A stretch of 32,118 nucleotides of DNA, taken from Monosiga brevicollis MX1 (Eukaryota > Opisthokonta > Choanoflagellata > Craspedida > Salpingoecidae). Both the position numbers and the translations under genes were made by a program. The stretch spans positions 360,895 to 393,012 of the forward strand of contig NW_001865064.1 of assembly GCF_000002865.3 (NCBI RefSeq), in the 5' to 3' direction. Positions within the stretch are counted from its first letter, which is position 1. The number at the start of each line of letters is the position of its first letter. The notes under the pieces were generated by a model. The model worked only from the letters and a program-made list of their open reading frames with translations, was not told the DNA's origin and ran no database searches. Positions 1 to 11,600 of the stretch are shown here, piece by piece.

Positions 1-1002
1 GATGCCCTGGTGGCGACGAGCAGAGGTTGGAAGCTTGGCAGGACGAGTGGCAGAGGTGGTGGACGCACCGGGACCGATCTCTGGGTTTGGTGAAGGGGTG
101 GTGTTACGCGCAGGTAGAAAGGCACCGAACGGAGAGTCAGGTTGTTGGTGAAGGGGCTGCGGCGAGTTGGTGGTCTGATTCTGAGTTTGGGTGCGTGAAC
201 GAGCGTGGGCATGACTGTTGTTGGCGGGTGTGGCGGGGGCGGAGCCGGACGGGGCCGAAATGGTGTGGTGTCGATTGGGGGCCGATCGCAGTTCACTGGG
301 GCGCACGGGGTATTGGGAGGGCTGGCCACCAACAGACTTGTTGCGGGTGTGGCCGCGGGGGCGCCGGGGGCTTTTGGGGCTGTGGAGAGGGGGAGGTGTG
401 CTGCTGTTCTCGTGCAAGCTGCGGGAGGACGCGACGAGGGCGTGCTGAAGCTCCTTGTCGTGTGGAAAGGTGTGGTGAGCTGGAAGGAGGCTGAGGCGCA
501 AGCTACGGCTGCTGGTTGAGAGGGGACCGTTGACAAGGTCATCATCCTCTTCGAGGGATTCGTTGCGGTAGTGGCTGAAGCTAAAGGCGTTGCGATCCAG
601 AGAGCGACGGCTGCTGGGAGCAGCGGTGCTGTGGTGCCGTTGGTGATGGGAGTGGGACGCTGATGGATTCTTCGCAAAGGGATCATCGGGATTGGTAACA
701 TTAATGAGAGAGGTTTCATCGGAGCGGTGCAAGCGATGCCCGCGATGATGAGCCGGGGATGCTTTGGACCCCTTGTTCCGACTGCCTGTCTTTTCAGGGC
801 GGGGCGAGAGGAGGCCGGGGTTCTGTTTTGTGGTCTCTTGCGGCAAAGCTTGCTGCTGATGCTGCTGCTGCTGCTGCTGCGAGGCCGGCAAAGGTGCGTC
901 CGTATCGGTTGATCCTTCGTCCAGATCAATCTGGATGGCGGTCATCCGCTGCAGATTTCCAGCGGCGGGCGCCGTGTCTGAACTGTTTGGTGGAGCCGCC
1001 AT
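1..1002 (-). CDS. 5' part of a Ser/Pro/His/Gln-rich disordered protein, runs off the left edge
   Basis: On the minus strand one frame stays open from an ATG at 1002-1000 to position 1, giving 334 codons with no stop, so the 3' end lies outside the window. The first in-frame stop upstream is at 1095-1093. The ATG has a strong start context (A at -3, G at +4). The protein begins MAAPPNSSDTAPAAG and is low in hydrophobic residues. It has a broken glutamine tract at about residues 40-50 (six CAG, CAT, then CAG/CAA) and His/Ser/Arg-rich stretches. Several R-x-x-S type sites, such as HTRNKSVGG, resemble basophilic kinase or 14-3-3 sites. No folded domain or transmembrane segment is visible, so no function is assigned. 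It is divergently paired with RPF1. An acceptor-like AG just upstream of the start frame leaves open an extra 5' exon. The coding call rests on the long open frame, start context and codon-like composition. Confidence 0.7.
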   Translation of the reverse strand, partial: MAAPPNSSDTAPAAGNLQRMTAIQIDLDEGSTDTDAPLPASQQQQQQHQQQALPQETTKQNPGLLSPRPEKTGSRNKGSKASPAHHRGHRLHRSDETSLINVTNPDDPFAKNPSASHSHHQRHHSTAAPSSRRSLDRNAFSFSHYRNESLEEDDDLVNGPLSTSSRSLRLSLLPAHHTFPHDKELQHALVASSRSLHENSSTPPPLHSPKSPRRPRGHTRNKSVGGQPSQYPVRPSELRSAPNRHHTISAPSGSAPATPANNSHAHARSRTQTQNQTTNSPQPLHQQPDSPFGAFLPARNTTPSPNPEIGPGASTTSATRPAKLPTSARRHQGI

Positions 1003-1642
1003 GCTTGCAGGCGAGTCTGTTCTCTGCTCCCTGCTCGTCGACTCTGTCAGCCCAACCGATTCAGGCTGCTCACTCGGCTCTGCTGGCTCTGTTCAAGTGT
1101 CAAGGTCCAAGGAGCAAGCGCGCACGGTCGAGCTCGAGAAGCGGAGAAACGTGAAGAAACGGCGCTTGCGCCGGTATAACGGGCTGAAGCGGCTAGAAAC
1201 CTCTCGGTCGTCCCGCACCGAGCCACGGGTGAGCGTGACCAATGAGGTGTTTCAAGTCCACCGGCGGGGGGGGTGGGGCGTAGTGGGATCCAGGTGCTGG
1301 GGTGGCACACACGGGGGAGGGAGGGGGAGGAGTAGTCGCCGCCGCTGCCGTGCTTTGCGAACAAGCCGGCTAGAGATGAAGGTACGTTTGGTCACCGCTT
1401 CAGAGAAAGTGCTGGCTGAAGCAAATGTGTAAAGGGTGTTCAAAGGCAAAGTCAGAGAATGCGGATTTGCCCGTGCGAAAATCAGAGACGAAGTGTGCTC
1501 GTGCGCCAAGGTCACAAAAGCACGCGCACGATGTTACAGATGTGAGAGCGTAAAGTATTTTACTCAATTTAATATCAAAAGGAAGGCGACAACAACTGTA
1601 TTTTACAACACGTGTTGCTCAGAAATACTGACAATGCCAAAG
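1003..1642. other. Divergent intergenic region (5' flanks of the left-edge gene and RPF1)
   Basis: I see no convincing gene here. The stretch lies between the start of the minus-strand left-edge gene and a GA microsatellite upstream of RPF1, so it should hold the 5' UTR and promoter of the left-edge gene. Open frames on both strands are short and lack domain signatures. It contains G-rich runs around 1265-1335 and an AT-richer patch around 1550-1600. Confidence 0.5.
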
Positions 1643-1650
1643 GTGAGAGT

Positions 1651-1696
<46 letters not shown>

Positions 1697-1704
1697 GAGA
1701 GAGG

Positions 1705-1747
<43 letters not shown>
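1643..1747. repeat. GA/CT microsatellite with interspersed GACA
   Basis: About 105 bases of almost pure GA dinucleotides on the plus strand, interrupted by a few GACAGA and GGGAGA units, followed by a short GC/CA stretch. It sits between two divergent genes. Read from the left-edge gene the tract is pyrimidine-rich. Open frames through it (Arg-Glu or Ser-Leu repeats) are artefacts of the repeat. Confidence 0.95.
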
Positions 1748-1751
<4 letters not shown>

Positions 1752-1984
1752 CACACACGTGTGCTTGAGCTGCCGGGCGCGCGCTGCTGGTTGCTCGCAA
1801 GGGGTGGTGATGGCAGCGCGTGGGTGAGGGGCGAGGGGAGCATGCTAGAACGTCAACGTGTGGTGGGGCGGATGGCGAGTCTTTATCAACCCCGAAAAAT
1901 TCTCCATGGATGTCTCATCATTGGCCGCATCGTGCTTGTCCCTGTTTCTCTCTCTGGCTTGATCTGTCGCCTGCGCTGGCTCAG

Positions 1985-3547
1985 GACAAGGCCAAGGCCG
2001 CAGCTGCGGCGGCGGTCGCTGCTGTGCAAAAGGATGGATTCTTAGACTCTCGCAAGGGCCCCACCCCTGGGCTGGTGCCGAACAAAATTCGCCGGCGCGA
2101 ACTTTATGCTCAACAGAAGAAAGCGAAAAAGGCAGACCGTCGCGTTCGGCGCGAGGCCCACAAGCGTGACGCTTCCTCCACCGCCGGCGATGCAAGTGCT
2201 GCTGCACAAGATGGTCAACCTCCGGTGCGGTCTTCAGCTCACCTTTTGCATCGATCCCGTGGTGGCCTTGTGGCAACCGTGCAATTTTCTCTTGACTCTG
2301 GATGCGCCAACCATTGCCCACCCCAATGCCTCACGGCCATGTGCACATTGCATTGCAGGCCAAGCGGGTGCCCAAGACGCTTGACAACATGCGTGAAAAG
2401 GACGATACGATTGTGGATCCAGAAGACGATGAAGTGATGCAAGACCAAGCCACCGATGAGCTGGCCAGCTATTTTGACGGCAAGGAGCCCAAGGTCCTCA
2501 TCACCACCAGCAACAAAGCCTGCGGCGTGCGTCCTTGCCCAACCTTGACATTCAGACGAACCCTCCGTTGCGCTCTGTCTCTCTGTCGTGCGCTGGCATT
2601 CACCCGTGGTGTGGTGATGCGCTTTCAGGATGCTTACCAATTTGGCGAAATTCTGGCCAACATGATTCCCTCGGCTCAATTTTTCAAGCGCAAGGTCTGC
2701 TTTCCGCAACGCTTTGCCTTGCTTCATTTGATGCCCCCCCCGCGTGCTCATGATTTTTCGGGTTGTTAGGGCTTTGAACTCAAAACAATCATTAAGCAGG
2801 CCATTGCCAAGGGCTTTACCGATGTAATGGTCATCAACGAAGATAAGAAAAAAGTCAACGGCCTGGTCGTTTCCCACCTCCCCGATGGTCCTACTGCCCA
2901 CTTCAAAGTCACAAAGTGTGTAGCTCAGAGCGCGACCCGTGTGAAAATTTTGGCCTCGCTTCCATTTCCCTAGTCCTGCACCCTCTTGGCTTTTACCCAC
3001 ATGCCCTCACTTGTAACCCTTCTCCTCGACCCCAAAAGCATCAAGTATGCCAAAGAAATTCACAACCACGGTGCATCCACCATGCACTATCCAGAGGTCA
3101 TCATCAACAACTTTCACACCCGCCTTGGTCACCAAGTGGGCCGCCAGCTGACCGCGCTGTTCCCGCAAGTGCCCGAATTTGAGGGCCGCGCCGTCGTCAC
3201 CTTTCACAACCAGCGTGATTTCATCTTTGTTCGCCGGCATCGGTACATCTTCCGCAACAAAGAGCGTGTGGGCTTGCAGGAACTCGGACCCCGCTTCACG
3301 GTTTGTGACTGTCACCGTTTTTTGTTTTTGTTCTGGGGTTGCCTTTTTCGCCTATTTCGCCAGCTGCACACACACACACACGCACACTTCAGGTCTCACG
3401 TCTCACGTCTCGTTTGCGCTTCATGCTTCCTGTTGTTAGCTGAAGTTGCGGTCTCTGCAAAAGGGAACCTTTGATACCAAATTTGGCGAGTATGAGTTTG
3501 TTTATCGCAGCGAATTGGGCACTGGTCGCCGTAAATTTTTCCTCTAG
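1985..3547 (+). CDS. RPF1: RPF1-type ribosome production factor 1 (Brix domain), six exons; first exon/start unresolved
   Basis: Ribosome production factor 1 is a nucleolar Brix-domain protein needed for 60S subunit (27S/ITS2 pre-rRNA) maturation. Exons: 1985-2224, 2359-2526, 2629-2694, 2770-2915, 3039-3300, 3440-3547 (990 nt, 329 aa plus TAG), with GT..AG introns of 75-139 bp and phase kept throughout. Family hallmarks follow in order: a basic N-terminal segment ([13 protein letters not shown]), [10 protein letters not shown], the acidic D-D-E-V then ATDELASYF block, [59 protein letters not shown], then ELGPRFT spliced to [12 protein letters not shown], and a C-terminal RRKFFL. The exon beginning at 1985 follows a pyrimidine-rich tract ending CTCAG, which looks like an acceptor, so a short first coding exon upstream is likely. 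The only in-frame ATG without splicing is at 1910, giving an unconvincing leader. Family identity is very secure; only the start is open. Confidence 0.94.
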
Positions 3548-5044
3548 CCGCCAAGCGGCCCTCTTTTTTTTTTCTCCGATCTGGGCGCAGTCGTCTTCGC
3601 CTGGTGTCGGCCTTGTGTTCACTCGCTGGCATGCCCCTTTTGTAACAAGCACTCTCTGGTGGGCAGCTTTGTTCGGGCTTGCTGGATTCCGTTTTTTTTC
3701 TATGCTTCCGTCTATCGTCCGCACTTGTTCCGAATCGACATTGCACTTGCAAACCGCCTTTCACATGGTCTTATGATAATCATGCCTGCTTGGGATTTGG
3801 CCTGTCTCGTCAGCCCAGTCCTCGATTAGAGAGACACGGCATTGTGTTATCTTGCATATGAATGGTATTGATCAGAGAGAAAGCCAGCGATAGAAAGACC
3901 AGAGACAGAGAAAGCCAGAGAGAACAACTTGGCTTGTTTTTGCGCGGCACGCTGCATTTTCCTTATGAATTTGAGCCAGATCCCATGTTTCTGAGTCTTG
4001 GCCACTTTGTTTGATGGAGACTGCTCCTCCGGGTTAAGGTCGGAGAAGACGCTGCTGCGCCCATAGCTCAACTGTTAGCGCCAACTCTGGGCTTCCAACT
4101 GGCCTCCAAGACTGCATCATCCCTGTGTCCCCAAACTGACTGACAAGCAGGACTCTGAAGTCATGATGAAAATGTAGCTAACGTTACACTTTAATCACAC
4201 CCATGATCAACGCAATGACATTTATTTAGTATGACATTCGTCACACTCTTCTTTTTTAAAAGTGTATTGAAAACTACAGTTGAAAGTGGAGGAGCATTGG
4301 TGCTACCAACTGTAACTGTGTGTCTTTCTCGAAATGGCAGCCGGGGTCCTTGGTTCCTGGCTTGATGCCAGCGCACGAATCCGAGCACGATGACCATCAT
4401 GCTTGAGCAGCCTCGTCTGCTGGACTCAACTCTAATATCCGTGGCAGCTTGCGGCTGGCTATCGATCGCTATGGCATCGCTGGAAGGAAAGGGGGCGTGG
4501 GCCAAATCAGCACTAGCAAAAAAAGGAAAAAACGCTCTGTCCCATAGAGGGTCAGAGGTGATGAACCCACAGTCTCAACAACGCGCCCTACAACAAAGCC
4601 TTTCCAAGCCAAAGCAGAGACGGTGCACGACTCGAACACACCCACATCAGTTCAGTTACGCGATAACACACACGCGTTGACTGTGCGTGTGTGACTTTTC
4701 CTCCTCTTTCTCTTTGGGTAAGAGGGGCAAGGCTGCTGGTGCATGTGGTGTAGAGAAAGTGTGTTTTTTGGGATATTTTCTTGAGGCAAAACCAAGGGTA
4801 AAGCAGAGAAGGCTTCTGGTCTTGTCTTTCCGTCAGAGAAACATCAGATCAATGGCTTGAGGAAAAGCGCTTCGCTTCAAAACGGCAGCGACCCTCTGTT
4901 CATACACGCCCGTGCTTCTTGACTGAGCACCCGTCTGATCTCGCACACACGCTGGCAGCGCCCTGGGCCACACCCTTGGCCCTGCCCGTTGCCGTTGAAA
5001 ACCTGCCTCGCAACCGCCGTGCTTGTGTGGAGCCCCGTGCCACA
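3548..5044. other. Intergenic region between RPF1 and the hedgling-type receptor
   Basis: No gene is supported on either strand. The left part should be RPF1 3' UTR. The stretch holds an imperfect AGAGAAAGCCAG duplication (about 3873-3925), a perfect 8-bp inverted repeat TACAGTTG/CAACTGTA (4275-4282 and 4307-4314), and a tRNA D-arm-like string near 4062 that is not part of a complete tRNA. Confidence 0.6.
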
Positions 5045-5244
5045 TCTCGCTTGTCTCTCTGTGTCTTTCTCTGCCTCTCTTGCTGTCTCTGTCTCTTTCT
5101 CCATCTCTGTCTCTGTCTCTTTCTCTCTTTCAATTTGCTTGTGTGTTCTGTATTTCTGGTTTCCTCCCAGTCTCTATCTCTCTTGTTGTGCAGCTCTTTC
5201 CCTCTCTCTCTGCCTCTGTCTGTCTGTCTCTCTCTCTCTCTCTG
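5045..5244 (+). repeat. CT/CTGT-rich pyrimidine tract upstream of the receptor gene
   Basis: About 200 bases made almost wholly of CT, CTGT and TTCT units on the plus strand. The tract ends in a CT run just before a short (GTC)n/(GTCGTC) patch. It lies 380 bp upstream of the receptor start codon, within the likely promoter or 5' UTR. The Ser/Leu-rich open frames here are composition artefacts. Confidence 0.85.
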
Positions 5245-5621
5245 GCGTCGTCGTCGTCGTCATCCGAGGGCTCATCAGGTTGTGCTCTGCCACTTTCGCT
5301 GCACAGGGTCCCTGCCCATCTCGCCGCCCTGTGTGCACTTGAGGCTGAGGTTGTGCCTTGGGTTTGCTTGTCGCACTATCGGCGGCCCGGAAACCCCCAG
5401 TCCCATTGCTGGGCTGCTGGGGGGCCGCGCCGAGTGAGTGTGCCCGTTGTTGTCCCGTCGGACTGCGTTGTACCTTCCAACTCGCACACACACAAGCAGA
5501 ACAAGCAGAAGAAAAAGAAAAAAACGAGAGCTGTGGTCGCAGCGTTTGCTTGCACTTCGGTCCTTTCTTCTTTTCCCCGAGGATTATATCAGGGCTCAAC
5601 GAGCCTCTTGTCGAGGTCATC

Positions 5622-8600
5622 ATGGCCTCTTCAACGCGCGTGGCGTCAACCCAGAGGATGGCGCCCCTGCTCCTTTTGCTTCTTCTGCCCTTCCTGGCCC
5701 ACACCGCCGTCGTTACGCCCTTGGTGCGTTCAAGCCGACCAATCTCCTCCGTTGAATTCAGAGCGCATTAACCACTGTGCCCCCACCCCCTCTCTCTCTC
5801 TCCCTGTGGCCATATGACTTGATTGACTCACGCTTGTTCCTGGGCGTGCGGCCCTGCTCACTGATAGGCTACGCAAAACGGCCAGCTCAAACTGACTCTC
5901 ACCCCCGAGTTGTTGTGCGTCATAACATTGCCCCTTGATGAATCCCCGCCTCGCTTTCTTCCTCGGCCATTCACCGGCCGCCTTGTTATGCTCGTGCTCG
6001 GACTATAGGCTACACGCCGAGGATGACTCGCACAAGCTGACTGCCCCCGACAACGCCACGCACGCGTGCGACCTGCATTGCACCGACATCCCCAACACGG
6101 CTTCACAAGCTCAGCGGGATTTCTGTGAACGGCGTTGCAGCCCTCAACACCGCCAACGTCGCTCCGGTTGCATCGCCGACGGTGGTCACAGTGCCTGCTC
6201 TTCAGACACTTTTTGCGATTACTGGTATGCTGGCTTGAATGCACAATGGCCCCAAATTACGGTCTGCAAAGACATCCTGGATAGGATTCCTCGTCTCATC
6301 CACTTTGATCGTGCACCTGTACCTATTCATCTTTTGCATCCATCAGGGACGGATGCTGGCCTTGCAGTGACTGCCGGGACATTGAGAGCTTCGACTACGC
6401 CTGCCCTGCAAAATGCTCGGCTGATGAAGGTTGGCGTTGGCGCTTTGTATTTTTTTTTTTTATCTTCATATTTTTTTTTGCCTTCATCACAAATTTCGTC
6501 CCCCCCTCCCTCTCCCATGCTGTCAACGCCCGCCTGCTGCTTCTAACATCTTTGCTGTGTCCAGGTGATTACATTCAAGTCACTCTGCCCACCGCCTCGG
6601 ATGCGGCCGCAGCCGGTTATTACTTTGGGCTTGAATGGCGTGAAGTTGGTGTACGTTCCTATTCTCAAGGAGGCGCATCTCCATGGAATTTGGGTGGTGT
6701 CATTCTTTTCTTGCCTCTGGCTCCCACCGCTTCCCACTCCACCTTTGCTTCTCTTCACAATCATTCGTGTGGTGCCCCTGCAGTCCGTCGACGAATACAT
6801 CACGGCTTATTTGGTCCCTAAAAATTCAGTGACGCCCATGTACACCATTGTGACCTGGATTGACAAGCGCGTGGGCCAATACTACGGCTGGCGCATGCCC
6901 GAAACCACGCCGGCGGGTGAATACTGGGTTGCCATTGTTTCAGCCCATGATCCCACAACCGTCATTGGCACTGGCCCTGCTTACTCCACGTCCCTCGGAG
7001 ATACAGGCTTTGAAGTGATTCCCTACTACTGTGAATCCCATGACGACTGCGATGGTGATGAATACTGCGATGCTTATGGTTCCTGCTGGCTTTGCAAGGA
7101 CTGCTTCCTGGAGCGTGACAGCTTTGATGGCGCATGCCCAGCCCACTGTGGTGGAAACACTTTTGCGCATGGCACGGCTTACCCCACCGCCGACGAGGCG
7201 ACAGCCGTGGGCAGTGACGTGGACATTATCCGCCCCGGTTGCCCAGCCTACCAGGCTTTGCAAACTTTGCGCGCGCAAGCTGGGCTGTCCTTTGCCCCTT
7301 CGTCTGGCAACATGTACCCCAACGTTGTCTCTGCTCGCATGGCATCTCGCCTCAAAGTCCTTGCCAACCTCGTGCCCCGCGTATTTGGTGAAAGCGCTGC
7401 CGTGCTGGTCCTCGATGCCTATCGAGCTGCCCCGCTGGTTGCAGCCGAGGCCACTTTGCACAACACAGGCCGTGCAGCCCTACTCACCGTCATCAATGTC
7501 ACCGCCTCCCTCGACGATGAGCTGGCTGCGCTTGCCTCGGTCTGCGCTGATGCCGGCTTTGACTATGTCCTCTACAATAGCTCTGCTGCCATTTACGTCT
7601 CGGTCATGGAGGACTCTTGCGACCGTCCCATGGACTTGGCCTTCTTGATCGACGCCTCGGGCTCCATCGACAAGCCAGAGTATGGTGGTCGCAATGGCAC
7701 CTTCTCCCAGCGCGTCATTCCCTTTGTCAAGAACGTCGTCCGCAACTTCAACGTCTCGTCGGAACAAACCCGCGTATCCGTCACCACGTTCTCCTCGGGC
7801 TACAACATCTCCTTCTTCTTGGACGAGCACTCTGACCTCAACAGCGTCCTTGCTGCCGTCGACACTATTGCTTACACGGGAGGCGGAACCTACACCGCGG
7901 CTGGACTAGAGGCCATCCGCACCCAGGTCTTCACCGAATCCAATGGCATGCGCCCCGCCAGCGAGGGCGTCCCTCGCGTTCTCATTGTTGTGTCCGACGG
8001 TGCCGCGTCGGCGGGCTATGAGCCCGCCTCGGAAGCTGCCCTTCTTCACGAAGATGACGTGAACGTCATTGCCGTGGGTGTCGGCAAGGCCATGAATCTG
8101 AACCAGCTCCGAGACATGGCCACCGGCAGCGGCGACAGCAACTTGTACACCATCAAGTCGTTTGATAAAATCTCAGCCATTGTTGATGAAATGAGCTCGG
8201 GCGCTTGTGATGAACCTGCGATTCTGGCCACGGGTCTCACCATTGAAGCCACGGTCCAGGCCTGTGAAACGCTCTTTTACAAGCCCCAGTGTGCTGATCA
8301 GAACAACGTTCGCCTTGAGCTGACCAGCGCTACGGGTGCCGTCAACCTCTACGCAGCCCGCTCCACCCAGACTCCCACGGAAGCGCGTCACGAGTACGCC
8401 AGCACGGGCTCTAGCCAAGTCAAGTCGATCGTGGTCGAACCAAATGAGGATACCCTCTACGTCGGCATTCACGGCACTGCCCTGGTGCCTGAGAGCTTTT
8501 CCCTGACCGTGTGGACAGACGTCTTTAGTGGCACCGCCGACCCTGTCATCTCCCGTGCCGAGAATGCTCCGATTGGCTCGATCGTCTACACCCCCAGTGT

Positions 8601-11600
8601 TGCCATTGCTGGCACCTTCACCTTCTCCTTCGCTGGCTCCGTCTCGGCTCTGGCGACTTTTGCTGTCAATGCCACGTCGGGCGTCATCACCCTCATTGCC
8701 CCTCTGGACCGTGAGGTGATTGACGTGTACACCCTGCAGCTCGTGGCTCAGAGCCAAACCCTCGAGTGTGTCAAGGGCAGCGTTGACATAACAGTACAGA
8801 TCGCCGATGTCAACGATAATGCCCCCGTACCCTTGATCCCGAGCTACGATCTAAGCATCGCGGAGAACGCAGCCGTCGGTACCCTTGTCACCCAAGTGCT
8901 TGCCACCGATGCTGATGCTGGAGTCAATGCAAACCTTGCCTTCAGTATTCCTGCCAACGTCATGGCCTTTGCCATGGACGGCACCACCGGCCGCCTTACC
9001 GTGGCCAGTCCCCTCGACGCCGAAACCCAGAGCACGTACACGTTTCAGGTGACAATCGCCGATGGCGGGGCACCAGCCCTCGTCACGAGTGTCCCCGTCA
9101 CCATCACCGTTTTGCCCGTCAACTGCTCTGCTGGCAGCTTCAGCACCACTGGCACGTACCCCTGCACGGCCTGCCCTGCTGCCCACTACCAACCGGGCAC
9201 GGATCGTACCCAATGCCTAGCCTGCGGCTGCCCTGCCAACTTTTACCGCCAAGGGTCTTGCACTGCCTCCTCGAATTACAACTGCCTGGCGTGCCCGGCC
9301 AATTCCGAGGCGGCCGCGGGCGCGACCCAGCTCTCACAATGCCAGTGTTCCAGCGGTTATTATCGCTTTGCCTTGGGCGCCGGGAGCTTTGAATGTCGGC
9401 CCCATGTCACAAATTGCGCTGATGGGCAGTATTTGACCGGTGAGGCCACTTCTACCTCCACCCGTACTTGCACCGATTGCACCCGAGCCAGCAGCTGCGG
9501 GCCCAGCGAGTACCTGGCGGGCACTTGCAGTCTCAGCTCGAACACCGTTTGCACCTCGTGCTCGACCTGTGCCGCTGGAACTTTTGTGGCCACCGCCTGC
9601 GCCGCCAAGGCCGACACTGTGTGCGCCCCCTGCACGGATTACGACAGTGATTGCGCCGCCAATCAGTATTTGACCCACCTGTGCAGCTCCACAAACACAC
9701 TGTCCAATCCGACTTGCCAGGACTGCATCACCAGCTGCGGTTCGGGTCGCTACCTCACGGGCACGTGTGGTGGCGCCGACGGCACGGACTTTCCTTCGTG
9801 CGCGGATTGCACGCCTTGCGCTGCCGGTCGTGAGTATCAGGTGCAAGCCTGCAGTGCCTCTGCCGACCGCGTCTGCGCGCTCTGCACGACCGAGTGCGGA
9901 GACGGTCAATATCTCTCCGGACCCTGTACCGTGACTGGCCCTGCGCCGACGTGTGTTGACTGTGTCACCGAATGTGCTGCGGGAGAGTATCTGACCTCCG
10001 ATCCCTGTGGTCCCACGAGTGGCCCGGTCTGTGCTGCCTGCGATCCCAGCTGTGCCACTTGCACCGGTCCCCTTGGCAACGAATGCACCGCGTGCCAAGG
10101 CGAGCAGCACCTCACCCCGAGCGGTACCTGTGCGGACGACTGCCCCGAGGGATTCTTTCCCCTTGAAGGTGTCTGCACTGCGTGCGACACGCTATGCAGT
10201 TCGTGCATCAACGCCTCCTCTCACGGCTGTGTCAGCTGCGATGACCTTGCATACCTCCATGATGGCGGCTGCGTTGAGACCTGTCCTGCTGGAACTTGGG
10301 CGAATGACGCCACTGGGAGTTGCAGTCCTTGTTCAACGTGTGCTGAAGATGAGTGGCAGCAATCCGCCTGCTCCGCGACCAGTGATGCTATCTGCAAGCC
10401 CTTGCTCGAGTGCGAGGCTGGAGTGGCATTTGAGTTGACCGCACCCACACCCACGACGAACCGACAATGCCAGGTGTGCCGCTCCTCTTGCCCTGCCGGC
10501 CAAGAGCTGACCGGTGATTGCATCACCAGCGATCGGGAGTGTGCTTCGTGCCCCAACCAGACCTACAAGGCGATGGCCGGCGCTGGCGCTTGCGAACCCT
10601 GCTTGACGGTGGGTGCTTGCAGTGATGGATACTATCTTGCCGGCACGTGCAGTGATGGCGTGTCTTCAACGCATTGTGCAGTGTGCCCCACCTGCGGTGC
10701 CGGTACCTACCGTGTGGGCGAATGTGGCGGCACCAGCTCCTCGACCTGTGCCCCTTGTGACGAGTGCGGTCCGGGTGAGTTTCAGGTGTCACCTTGCGCC
10801 AACGAGCAGAACCGCGAGTGCGCCGCGTGCACCACGGCGACCGATTGCATCACTGGCCTTGAGTACCTGGCCGGCACCTGTGGTGGTACCTCCACTCCCA
10901 CTTGCACTGCTTGCCCGACAGCTGATCAATGCGCCATCGGGGAGTACTTGGCGGGATCGTGCACCACTGATGGTCCACCACCCGAGTGCACCACCTGCAC
11001 GCCATGCGCTGCTGGTGAACACGAGGTTTCGCCCTGCACGGCTACCAATGACCGCGTCTGTGCCCCCTGTGTGGCCAATTGCCCCTCGGGTCAATTCCTG
11101 ACCGGCATCTGCCCTGGAGATCAAAGCACCACCTTTGCCCGCACGCTGGTCGTTGATGGTATCAGCTTTGCCGTCCTAGACGGCACTGACCCAGCTAGCA
11201 GTGACATTGCTGGCCAAACTGGCGCCCATACCTTGCCGGCTGGCTGGTCCTTTGCTGCCGCCATCTCCGCCAGCAGTGCTCAGATTGCCTCGGCGGCCGC
11301 ACAAGCCGCTTGGGGAACCACTTGCGTCGCCATCGCAGGGGATGAGGCCTTGCAAACAGCCCAGGGTACTAGCCCGGGCACTGCTTGTGCCTGCGAGCCC
11401 GCCGATTCGTATTTCACTTTCCTTTCTCAGACGAGCCAAGCGGTGCCAGGAAGCTGCCAAATGCGCATTCTCGTGGCCTTTGTCCCTCCCGCTTGCTCTG
11501 CTTGCACGGCCGAGTGCGGGGAAGACGAGTTCCTCGACGTTATCTGCTCGGGTCGTCAAGACAGCGTCTGCCGCCCATGCACCGTCTGCACGGCGGGTGA

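Noticed and set aside
4050-4130. tRNA-like D-arm string (CCCATAGCTCAACTGTTAGCG)
   Set aside because: No matching acceptor stem, no plausible anticodon arm and no T-arm GTTC-R-A motif follow; not a tRNA.
4160-4260. C/D-box snoRNA candidate (ATGATGA at about 4162)
   Set aside because: No CTGA D box within the next 100 bases and no terminal stem.
4600-4700. Minus-strand GTTCGAGTC T-arm-like motif
   Set aside because: The flanking bases do not form an acceptor stem or a D-arm at the right distance.
6565-6783. Start of the 5303-aa open frame at 6565 as the receptor N-terminus
   Set aside because: That frame begins at a GTG and runs through 6651-6783, which is an intron (GTACGT donor, CCCTGCAG acceptor). 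The exon 5 coding frame here is a different one, and the secretory signal lies in the exon at 5622.
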